Assembly: GCF_002915595.1 (NCBI RefSeq)
Contig: NZ_PQGG01000016.1
Span: forward strand, 32,393 to 96,392
DNA from: Zhongshania marina
GTDB lineage: Bacteria; Pseudomonadota; Gammaproteobacteria; Pseudomonadales; Spongiibacteraceae
Reading direction: 5' to 3'
Length of the DNA stretch: 64,000 nt
The first letter of the stretch is position 1. The number at the start of each line of letters is the position of its first letter. Both the position numbers and the translations under genes were made by a program. This document shows, in pieces, positions 52,757 to 60,234 of the stretch. The notes beneath the pieces are model-generated. The model ran no database searches. It worked only from the letters and a program-made list of their open reading frames with translations, and was not told the origin of the DNA.

Positions 52757-54394
52757 ATGGCAATTGATCTGCCACCGGTTATGCCGCCACAGTTGGCGAC
52801 GAATACCCAGATTGAAGCCGCCGGTAGAGAGAGTGCAGAGGCGATAACTGCGGTGGTGGCAGGTATTACTATGCGGGTTGTTGGCAATAAATATTTATCC
52901 CCTGCACGAGTGTCGGCAATACTGTCCGCTGCGGAAACACCGTCTGCGGCTATCACCACCTTGACTCGGCGCTACTACAACGCAGGTTATTTGTTGGTCA
53001 GCGTAAATTATTTTCGCATTGACGACACAGTTACTGTGTTAGTGAGTCAATCTGCCGTAAAAGGTTTGCGCGGAAATCCTGCAATTACCGCTCATTTTGA
53101 AGGCCTAGTTGGCGATCCAGATTTAAGTTTGGCAGAGTTTGACCGCGCGCGGGTGTTGGCAGATTTGCAGGCCCAGAGAGCGGGGCTTGCCTATAGTATT
53201 GCTTATGAGCAGCATTACGATAATCAGGTCATTCTCGATTTCCGCGAAGTGCCGCTAGAAGGCTACGATGCAACTGATGTCGTGCTGGAAATGAATAATA
53301 AAGGCAGTCGCTTTCTAGGTCGTTATTTCGGTTTGGCGGGCGTGCGACATCGCTTTGCAAGCGGCACCGAAGCAAGTTTGGCCTATAAGACAATATTTGA
53401 AGACTTGGGCGAAGCCGGCGACGGCGATGGTTATCATCAAGTAGATTTCAGCATTGAACATCCATTTACCTTTGGTTTGTACGGTTTGGATTTCACGCGA
53501 ATTGAATACCAGCGGCATCCGACATTGGCGAGCGCTACATCTGGCGGCCTGCTGGGGATTTGTTTGCCACCTTTATTCAGTTGCACGCCATCGGGAAGTG
53601 TTGCGGTAAATCTCGATGCCGAGATTAATATTGCTGCTTTGTCTGGCGAGCAAGTGCTGTACAGCAATCCGGTAAGACGCTGGTCGCTGTTTGAAAAAAT
53701 CGAATATGTAAGTTCTGAAATTCAAACGGAATTACAGGCGCAGCCCTTACTAGACGAGACTTACCAAACCGTAGAGTTGGGTGGTAAGTATTCTGAGCGT
53801 GGTGAATTAGCTAGCTTGCCTTCGTATTTTAAGGCGCAGCTTTCTGTGCGAGGGGGCTTTGGTGATGGCGGCAGTTTAGATTCGGATAGTAGCGACGGTG
53901 TTGGCATTGGTCAGCGCTCGGCGGAGTTCATTATGCTGCGCTCCAAGCTTGGTTATAAGTTTGCTTTGGCTGATCACTATGAATTGGCGATGAATTTAGA
54001 TGCGCAGTTTAGTAATGGCACTCAGTTGCCACAGCAGCAGCAATATGTGCTCGGTGGTATGAATAGTCTCAGTGCCTATTTGCCTGGGGTGTTGATTGGC
54101 GACAATGGCTATTTTGTCCATGCGGCGCTAAATACTAAATACCGCGCTTGGGGAATGCCTGTCGAAGCGTCGATCTTTGCCGAGTACGGTGCGACTAATT
54201 TCAGCGATGTGTCTGGGGAGCTGGGTATGGAGCAGTCTCTCGCTGATGCCGGTGTGCGTTTTAGCGCCTCTCTTGGTTACGGCTTTGAAACGGAATTCGT
54301 TGCAGCAGTGCCGCTGATGGATAAGGTAGTAGATAAGGCCCGCGTTGATAGCTTAGAGTCCGACTTCTTTTGGCGGCTGCGCTGGACGTATTAA
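52757..54394 (+). CDS. ShlB/FhaC-type outer-membrane transporter (TpsB/Omp85-like)
   Basis: A 545-residue protein with POTRA_2-like N-terminal region (about 45-100: ISAILSAAETPSAAITTLTR-like, then YYNAGYLLVSVNYF), a second POTRA and a 16-stranded barrel ending in WRLRWTY, a terminal aromatic residue typical of barrels. TpsB proteins secrete large beta-helical exoproteins. Unusually no signal peptide is visible: AGGAGA precedes the ATG and an in-frame TGA immediately upstream prevents extension. No TpsA exoprotein lies in the window. Confidence 0.8.
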   Translation: MAIDLPPVMPPQLATNTQIEAAGRESAEAITAVVAGITMRVVGNKYLSPARVSAILSAAETPSAAITTLTRRYYNAGYLLVSVNYFRIDDTVTVLVSQSAVKGLRGNPAITAHFEGLVGDPDLSLAEFDRARVLADLQAQRAGLAYSIAYEQHYDNQVILDFREVPLEGYDATDVVLEMNNKGSRFLGRYFGLAGVRHRFASGTEASLAYKTIFEDLGEAGDGDGYHQVDFSIEHPFTFGLYGLDFTRIEYQRHPTLASATSGGLLGICLPPLFSCTPSGSVAVNLDAEINIAALSGEQVLYSNPVRRWSLFEKIEYVSSEIQTELQAQPLLDETYQTVELGGKYSERGELASLPSYFKAQLSVRGGFGDGGSLDSDSSDGVGIGQRSAEFIMLRSKLGYKFALADHYELAMNLDAQFSNGTQLPQQQQYVLGGMNSLSAYLPGVLIGDNGYFVHAALNTKYRAWGMPVEASIFAEYGATNFSDVSGELGMEQSLADAGVRFSASLGYGFETEFVAAVPLMDKVVDKARVDSLESDFFWRLRWTY

Positions 54395-54400
54395 TTGCTG

Positions 54401-54910
54401 CTAGTTTGAAAGCTGCTCCTCTTCATCTCGCAGCATCTTGCTCAGTAAATGATCTAATTGATCCTGCTCCTTTGCGGTCAAATTTTGCAGTCGGTCTGCG
54501 TGTAACTGCGCGATAGTGTCAACGAGACTTTCAATCAGCTTCTTACCCTTTGGACTCAATTGCACTAATAAGCTGCGACCATCTTCGGGACTTGCCGGCC
54601 GCTTTATTAAGCTGACGGATTCTAGGCGGTGAAGAAGTTTGGTAAGGCCGCCTGAACTTATTAGCAGCGCTTTACACAGCTCGGTGGGCGTAATGCGATG
54701 GGGCGCTTCCTGTCGGCGCAGAGTGGCGAGCACATCAAATTCAGCCCGCGATAAACTGCAGTCTTTCAAGCCCAGTGCTGTCTGTTTCATAAATACATCA
54801 CTGGCGCGAAGTATTCTTAAAACAGCGGGCTTGGCTGCGCTGTACATTTCTGGCCAATTTTCCTGTTGTTGACGGCGGAGCTCCTCAATGGTGGTGCGCT
54901 TGTCGTCCAT
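54401..54910 (-). CDS. MarR family transcriptional regulator
   Basis: A 169-residue regulator. The winged helix-turn-helix spans about residues 60-125 (SRAEFDVLATLRRQEAPHRI, then ISSGGLTKLLHRLES and the wing region EDGRSLLVQLSPKGKKLI). It is divergent from an MFS exporter, with two palindromic operators between, the standard layout for a MarR-controlled efflux pump. It is convergent with the TpsB-like gene, ending 6 bp away. Confidence 0.93.
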   Translation of the reverse strand: MDDKRTTIEELRRQQQENWPEMYSAAKPAVLRILRASDVFMKQTALGLKDCSLSRAEFDVLATLRRQEAPHRITPTELCKALLISSGGLTKLLHRLESVSLIKRPASPEDGRSLLVQLSPKGKKLIESLVDTIAQLHADRLQNLTAKEQDQLDHLLSKMLRDEEEQLSN

Positions 54911-54978
54911 GTTTAGTCTCGTGCTTTGTTAGTTTGAAGGCGTAATTGCCACGGCTCGGTTTAGTGAATAATTGGATA

Positions 54979-54998
54979 TTATCTTGCTGGAAAGATAA
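54979..54998. promoter_or_regulatory. MarR operator copy 1
   Basis: Palindrome TTATCTTGCTGGAAAGATAA, with perfect 7-base arms TTATCTT/AAGATAA. It is one of two copies spaced 30 bp start to start. Confidence 0.75.
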
Positions 54999-55008
54999 AT
55001 TCTAGCTA

Positions 55009-55028
55009 TTATCTTTCTGGAAAGCTAA
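55009..55028. promoter_or_regulatory. MarR operator copy 2
   Basis: TTATCTTTCTGGAAAGCTAA repeats copy 1 with two changes (18 of 20 identical). It ends 13 bp before the MFS start, so a bound regulator would block the exporter promoter or ribosome site. Confidence 0.72.
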
Positions 55029-55041
55029 ATACGGAATATCT

Positions 55042-56262
55042 ATGACTCCCGCAATGCCCCCGCTGAGGCTTATTATTTCCCTCGCGCTTATTTTTGCCTT
55101 ATCGCCATTGGCAATAGACATGTATCTCCCGACGATTCCTGCAATAGCTGGGGAGTTATCTGTGCCTGTGCAAGACATAGCGATTACCGTTAGTCTTTAT
55201 ATTTTAGGTCTTAGTTTTGGGCAGTTTTTTGGTGGCCCGATTAGCGATTATATTGGCCGGCGCCCTGTGTTGTTCACCGGTTTGGCGATATTTGCGCTGG
55301 CGAGTTTGATCATCGCCTACACAGATTCACTGCAGGTATTTTGGGCGGCCCGTTTTTTACAGGCTTTGGGCGGTGGTTTAGCTTCGGTGGTTGTGCCGGC
55401 GATAGTCCGCGATCATACCGAGGGGCAGGCAACAGCAAAATTGTTTTCGCATATCATGCTAATTACCATTATTGCGCCGGCCATCGCGCCAAGTATAGGC
55501 ACACTTTTATATAGTGTGAGTGGCTGGCGTATGGTGTTTATTGCATTAGCGGTGTACGCGGTTGCGGTGTCTGTGATGGCAATGATATTTGTTGGTCGCG
55601 TTTCTAAAACAGAAGCACCGGTTGTTGCTGCGCCTGTTCAAGAAAGCTTGCTAGCGCGTTATCGTTTTGTGCTGAGCAACGCAACCGCCATGCGTTATTT
55701 GCTGTCTCAAGGCTTTGCGTTCGGGGTGATGATGACTTTCGTGGCAAATGCCGCGCTGGTTTACATTGATCAATACGGTGTTACTGAAACCCAATTCTCT
55801 ATGTTGTTTGCAGCCAATATTGTCATGATGGCGGTAGGGAATAGGTTAAATAATTATTTGCTAAATAGCATTCTGGCCGCACGTATCATGCAAATGGCGC
55901 TGGTATTTCAGTGTTTTGCCACCGGTAGTTTGTTATTGCTAAGCGGGTTTATGCCGCCGCTGTGGGTGGTGGTGCCGCTTATTATGTTGGCGGTTGGTTC
56001 GCTTAGCGGTGTGATGGGTAATTCGCAAGCTAGCGCTCTGCAGTTTTTCCCCAATCACAGCGGGGTCGCGTCGGCATTATTGGGCAGTGCCCAATACTTG
56101 ATTGGCGGCGTTGTAAGTGGCGTATCGACTTTATTTTTGAGCGACAAAATGTGGCCGATGACCATTACCATGTTTGTCGGGGCGTTTCTCGCCTGGGTCT
56201 TTGTGCCAAAGATTCCGCCGGCACCACTGCAAGCGGATTTTCGTGCTGAGCCTAATAGTTAG
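55042..56262 (+). CDS. Bcr/CflA family multidrug efflux MFS transporter
   Basis: A 406-residue MFS protein with 12 predicted segments. SPLAIDMYLPTIPAIAGEL (TM1 signature of Bcr/CflA drug:H+ antiporters), GQFFGGPISDYIGRRPVL (motif A) and RFLQALGGG (motif C region) are clear. Such proteins export drugs such as bicyclomycin, chloramphenicol or sulfonamides. Adjacent operators and the divergent MarR gene indicate induction by a ligand of that regulator. Confidence 0.93.
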   Translation: MTPAMPPLRLIISLALIFALSPLAIDMYLPTIPAIAGELSVPVQDIAITVSLYILGLSFGQFFGGPISDYIGRRPVLFTGLAIFALASLIIAYTDSLQVFWAARFLQALGGGLASVVVPAIVRDHTEGQATAKLFSHIMLITIIAPAIAPSIGTLLYSVSGWRMVFIALAVYAVAVSVMAMIFVGRVSKTEAPVVAAPVQESLLARYRFVLSNATAMRYLLSQGFAFGVMMTFVANAALVYIDQYGVTETQFSMLFAANIVMMAVGNRLNNYLLNSILAARIMQMALVFQCFATGSLLLLSGFMPPLWVVVPLIMLAVGSLSGVMGNSQASALQFFPNHSGVASALLGSAQYLIGGVVSGVSTLFLSDKMWPMTITMFVGAFLAWVFVPKIPPAPLQADFRAEPNS

Positions 56263-56286
56263 TTCAGCAATAGTTGTACACAATAT

Positions 56287-57165
56287 TTAGCTGCTTTTGC
56301 AAAGCTCCAGCCAGCGTAATATTCCCTCGCTGCGGTATTTTTGGCGGTGCAAAATAAAGTAGAAATAGCGTTTTAAATCTCGACCGTTTGCACGTAATGG
56401 TAGCAGTCGACCGCTGTCGAAGGCGGTTTGCAGGGATAGGGTTGATAGGCAGCCAATCCCCAGCCCGGTCTCAACCGCCCGTTTGATTGCCTCGGTATGC
56501 TGCAGTTCGAGGCGGATGTTTAACTCCGGTAGCAGTTCGTGTATTGCGCGATCAAAGGCTTGGCGGGTACCTGAGCCTGCTTCACGCAATATCCACTGGG
56601 CTGACAGTAGGTCGGCGTCACTGAGTTCTTTTTTACTGGCTAAGGGATGGCTTGGACTGCAAAAAATTTGCAATTCATCCTCTCGCCAGCGTGTGACTTC
56701 TAAATCTGGGTGATGTAACTCGCCCTCTATCAAGCCTATGTCTAGGTCAAAATTTAACACCTGCTGGCTGATGACAGCGGTGTTGGCGACGTTTAATTGC
56801 ACTTTAGCGGCTGGGTTGCGGTTGATGAATTCCGCCATGATATCTACCGCAAGATAATTACCGATGGTCAGTGTGGCGCCGACCTTGAGTTCTCCGACTT
56901 GATCGTGTTTGCGGAATCCCTGTTCCAGTGCCAATGCCTGATCGAGTAGCGCCTCAGCTTGGGGGCGCAGAGCGCGGCCTAATTCGTTTATTTGAAGGCG
57001 CTTGCCAATGCGGTCAAATAGTTGAATAGAAAATTGCTGCTCGAGGTCTTTGAGGGCGCTTGAGGCTGCAGATTGCGACATAGACAGCTGCTCCGCCGCA
57101 CGGGTGATATTTTCGGTGTGGGCGGCGGCAAGAAAGACTTCGAGTTGGCGCAGGGTATAGTACAT
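56287..57165 (-). CDS. finR: LysR regulator FinR-like, divergent from fpr
   Basis: A 292-residue LysR regulator. The winged helix runs over about residues 1-60 (TLRQLEVFLAAAHTENITRA, MSQSAASSALKDLEQQ). The ATG at 57165 (MYYTLRQLEV) matches the family N-terminus; a start 27 bp upstream is possible. In Pseudomonas putida the LysR protein FinR is divergent from and activates the ferredoxin-NADP reductase gene under superoxide or iron stress. The same gene pair is here, so the name is given by context. Confidence 0.8.
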   Translation of the reverse strand: MYYTLRQLEVFLAAAHTENITRAAEQLSMSQSAASSALKDLEQQFSIQLFDRIGKRLQINELGRALRPQAEALLDQALALEQGFRKHDQVGELKVGATLTIGNYLAVDIMAEFINRNPAAKVQLNVANTAVISQQVLNFDLDIGLIEGELHHPDLEVTRWREDELQIFCSPSHPLASKKELSDADLLSAQWILREAGSGTRQAFDRAIHELLPELNIRLELQHTEAIKRAVETGLGIGCLSTLSLQTAFDSGRLLPLRANGRDLKRYFYFILHRQKYRSEGILRWLELCKSS

Positions 57166-57289
57166 ATTTGCAAAACCGATATCAAAAATCATAATAAGTC
57201 ATTTTGCCGATAGCATAGACCTCCAGTACAGTGTTCGCAAGTAAGAGCCGCAGCGCAGACGCTGCGCAAATATTGGAGAGAGGTTTGCC

Positions 57290-58063
57290 ATGAGCAATAT
57301 AGTTTCTGAACGAGTTACCAGCGTCCATCACTGGAACGATACCTTATTTAGCTTTAAAACTAGCCGTGATCCGTCATTTCGTTTTGAAAACGGCCATTTC
57401 ACCATGATTGGTCTTAAGCAAGGTGAGCGAAACTTAATGCGTGCCTACAGTATTGTGAGTGCTAACTACGAAGAAGAGCTCGAGTTTTTCAGCATAAAAG
57501 TGGCTGATGGCCCGCTGACGTCTAAATTACAGCAGATCAAAGTGGGTGATGAAATTTTAATCAGCCGCAAACCGACCGGCACCTTGGTGGCAGACAATTT
57601 ATTGCCTGGTAAGAATTTGTATCTACTTAGCACTGGCACAGGTTTGGCGCCCTTTATGAGCATCATTAAAGATCCTGAGGTGTATGAGAAGTTTGAAAAG
57701 ATTGTGCTAGTGCATGGCGTGCGCTACGAGAGTGAGTTGGCTTACCAAGACTTTATTCGCAATCATTTGCCCCAGCATGAGTTTTTTGGCGAATTTGTGC
57801 GCGACAAATTGGTTTACTATCCCACGGTTACCCGTGAGAAGTTTGCGAACCAGGGGCGCTTAACCGATTTGATTCGCAGCGGCAAGTTAATGGCAGATGT
57901 GGGCCTGCCCACGCTGAACACCGAGGATGACCGCTTTATGATTTGCGGTAGCCCAAGCATGTTGAAAGATACCTGTGCCTTGCTTAATGAGGCGGGTTTT
58001 AAAGAAACACGCGGCGGTGAGTACGGCCACTTTGTGATTGAGCGCGCATTTGTAGAACACTAA
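57290..58063 (+). CDS. fpr: Ferredoxin-NADP+ reductase
   Basis: A 257-residue FAD flavoenzyme of the bacterial FNR subclass. FAD binding by RAYSIVSANY (about 50-59), NADP binding by STGTGLAPFMSI, and the C-terminal EYGHFVIERAFVEH ending that is typical of subclass I enzymes. It moves electrons between NADPH and ferredoxin or flavodoxin, supporting Fe-S repair and redox balance. ATG preceded by GGAGAGAGG. Divergent from finR, terminator downstream. Confidence 0.95.
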   Translation: MSNIVSERVTSVHHWNDTLFSFKTSRDPSFRFENGHFTMIGLKQGERNLMRAYSIVSANYEEELEFFSIKVADGPLTSKLQQIKVGDEILISRKPTGTLVADNLLPGKNLYLLSTGTGLAPFMSIIKDPEVYEKFEKIVLVHGVRYESELAYQDFIRNHLPQHEFFGEFVRDKLVYYPTVTREKFANQGRLTDLIRSGKLMADVGLPTLNTEDDRFMICGSPSMLKDTCALLNEAGFKETRGGEYGHFVIERAFVEH

Positions 58064-58086
58064 AGGTCGTATTGTTAAACCCTGTC

Positions 58087-58110
58087 TAAGCCCCTTCTTG
58101 GGGCTTTTTG
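58087..58110 (+). terminator. Rho-independent terminator of fpr
   Basis: Hairpin AAGCCCC-TTCTT-GGGGCTT followed by a T run. Confidence 0.9.
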
Positions 58111-58291
58111 CTTTGTAGGCCTGTGAATTGTCACTTGCTTACCCCCGTCAAAGAGTCGTTTCTCTTAGCTCAGGCAATGCCTGTGGCGAATTTTATTCAC
58201 TTATTTATGGCTGGAAATCGGCTTTAAGGTGGAGTCCTGCCGATAGCCTTGATAACTTAGGTATTGGCTTTGGTCTAGGCAAGAGAACGCT

Positions 58292-59437
58292 ATGTTTAAA
58301 AAAATCCTACTCTTCTTGGTGGTGTTGCTGCTTGTGGCAGCGGCGTATTTGCAATTTGGACATTTGCCTGAGCCTTTACCGGCGGATACGCAGAGTAGCC
58401 AGTGGCTGGAAAAAGGAATTCACGACGTCAGTTATTTCGATGTTGAACTTGTTGACGATACCCGCCCAACGCAGCCGAACGGCGACTACGCCGGCAGTAA
58501 TGAGCGTCACCTTCAAACTCGCATATGGTATCCGCAAGACTTGGTCGCCCCAGCGCCATTGCTTATCTACAGTCATGGCTTTATGTCTTCTCGCAGTGGC
58601 GGAAGTTATCTAGCTGAGCATTTTGCCAGCCACGGTTATATCGTCGCTGCTATGGATTACCCCTTAACGAATATGAGAGCCCCCGGTGGCCCGCTGGTGA
58701 AGGATGTTGTTAATCAGCCCGCTGATATTAGTTTTTTAATAGACCAGTTTGTGTCTTGGGATACGGATACGGATACGGGGCATCAGTTTTACGAGCGCGT
58801 TGATGAAAAGCATATTGGCGTGCTGGGATTGTCCTTGGGCGGTATGACATCCACTATGGCGGCCTTTCACCCTCGCGACGCAGATTTGCGGATATCAGCG
58901 GCGATCTCTATAGCGGGGCCGGTATTTGTCTTCGGACCGGCTTTTTATGAGTCGCGAAACATCCCCTTTATGATGATAGCCTCACCCATAGATGCCATGA
59001 TTGATTACCAGACCAACGCGGCGACTATTTTGCCGAATGTGAAAGGTGCGCTCCTAGTTACTATGAATGACGCTTCCCACACCGGTTTTGCTGCCCCCGG
59101 TCGCTATTTGCGATGGTTAGATAATGCCGACCTTTTGGGTTGCAGTATGGTGACTCGCGGCTTAGAAAAGACCGCCGATGAGCTGTGGGCGAGTGAGATT
59201 GGCAGTCCTGAAGAGGGTGTCTTGGTAGTGCCGCAAACCGCGCTGTGTACGACAGACCCACTGCCGCCAGCAATGAACCCTATTCGTCAGCAATGGCTGA
59301 CAATTTTGGCGGCCTTCCCTTTCTTTGAATCACAATTTGCCTTGAGTGAATTGCGCCGCAAGGAAGCTAGCGATTATTTACTAAATACATACCCCAGCGA
59401 AATTCCCGAGGTGAGCGTGACGCGAGCCGCTAAGTAA
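58292..59437 (+). CDS. Membrane-anchored alpha/beta hydrolase
   Basis: A 381-residue hydrolase with an N-terminal hydrophobic anchor or signal (residues 4-21, FLVVLLLVAAAYLQF). The catalytic domain has the HGFMSSRSGGSY oxyanion loop, nucleophile elbow GLSLGG with Ser181, and a C-terminal ASHTGF that provides the His. It resembles platelet-activating-factor acetylhydrolase/dienelactone-hydrolase-type esterases. The catalytic domain would lie outside the inner membrane. Substrate unknown. It lies 228 bp beyond the fpr stop. Confidence 0.85.
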   Translation: MFKKILLFLVVLLLVAAAYLQFGHLPEPLPADTQSSQWLEKGIHDVSYFDVELVDDTRPTQPNGDYAGSNERHLQTRIWYPQDLVAPAPLLIYSHGFMSSRSGGSYLAEHFASHGYIVAAMDYPLTNMRAPGGPLVKDVVNQPADISFLIDQFVSWDTDTDTGHQFYERVDEKHIGVLGLSLGGMTSTMAAFHPRDADLRISAAISIAGPVFVFGPAFYESRNIPFMMIASPIDAMIDYQTNAATILPNVKGALLVTMNDASHTGFAAPGRYLRWLDNADLLGCSMVTRGLEKTADELWASEIGSPEEGVLVVPQTALCTTDPLPPAMNPIRQQWLTILAAFPFFESQFALSELRRKEASDYLLNTYPSEIPEVSVTRAAK

Positions 59438-59552
59438 GTGCGGCGTTAGTGTTTGAGGCTATGAGTGAGGTCGGTGGGCGGCTATATTAATGGTGCGTAG
59501 CTAATACTACTGGTTTAGCTGCGATGAGCTAGGTTATAAAACGAGTACTTAA

Positions 59553-59817
59553 GGAGCCTCTGCACAACCGGGTAATATCTCAGCGGAGTCTTTGGGGCGT
59601 ACTGGCAAGGCGACGCGCGAGGATCAAGGCTGGTTGTCCTTGATGAGTGCGGCAACGCCGTCCAGTGCGCCCCAAAGGCCCGCCCTCTGGGGCTTTGCCT
59701 TAAAGCGCTCAGCTGCGTTGACGTTACTTGAAAGGCAGCCAGCCTTCCTGCATAACGCCGCCTTGCTGAGCGCTTTAAGGCAAAGCCTGAGGTATCAACC
59801 GGTTGTGCAGAGGCTCC
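59553..59817. mobile_element. MITE-like element, 265 bp, flanked by TTAA
   Basis: Terminal inverted repeats of about 31 bp (28 matches) begin GGAGCCTCTGCACAACCGG on both ends, identical for the first 19 bases. Both ends are flanked by TTAA (59549-59552 and 59818-59821), a possible target duplication. Inside is a perfect 23-bp inverted repeat (GGCTTTGCCTTAAAGCGCTC and onwards) and a further near-palindrome around TTTGGGGCG/CGCCCCAAA. There is no transposase; a short frame inside has no coding look. The ends resemble IS5-type inverted repeats, but the parent element is not in the window. Confidence 0.85.
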
Positions 59818-59842
59818 TTAATAATAATTGATAGGTGAGAAT

Positions 59843-60229
59843 ATGACGGTCGCTTTTTGGTGTGTGTTTATTGCGTGTTTGCTGCCGATAATTACGGCAT
59901 GGGCTTGTGCTTATTTTCGCGGTAAGCAGTTTGGAAAAATTGACAATAAGCACCCCCGTGCACAGTATGCGCAGTTGGAGGGGGCTGGGGCCAGGGCCTA
60001 TGCCGCGCAGCAAAATGCTTGGGAAGCCCTGCCTGTGTTTACCGCTGCGGTGCTAGTTGCACATTTGGCTGGGGTAGATCCAAGTAAGTCGGCAATTGCG
60101 GCCGAAGTGTTTATTGTTGCGCGAATTTTGTACCCCGTTTTTTATATAGCAAATAAAGATGCGCTTCGTTCATTGGCGTTTATTGTTGGCTTGGGTGCCT
60201 GTATCGCATTGTTTATTATGGCGGCTTAA
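59843..60229 (+). CDS. MAPEG family membrane protein
   Basis: A 128-residue protein with about four membrane segments of the MAPEG fold (microsomal glutathione transferase/eicosanoid-type). RAYAAQQNAWEALPVFTAAV is the characteristic second-helix block. Bacterial members may have glutathione-dependent transferase or peroxidase activity. The ATG at 59843 follows AGGTGAG and is only 25 bp from the end of the MITE-like element, so its native promoter may have been displaced by the insertion. Confidence 0.88.
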   Translation: MTVAFWCVFIACLLPIITAWACAYFRGKQFGKIDNKHPRAQYAQLEGAGARAYAAQQNAWEALPVFTAAVLVAHLAGVDPSKSAIAAEVFIVARILYPVFYIANKDALRSLAFIVGLGACIALFIMAA

Positions 60230-60234
60230 AACGA

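Noticed and set aside
58128..58613. Plus-strand frame of 161 codons
   Set aside because: It overlaps the alpha/beta hydrolase gene in another frame and its sequence has no protein-like family features.
59592..59831. Short frame inside the MITE-like element
   Set aside because: It runs through the terminal inverted repeat and internal palindromes, ending in the flanking TTAA; likely non-coding.
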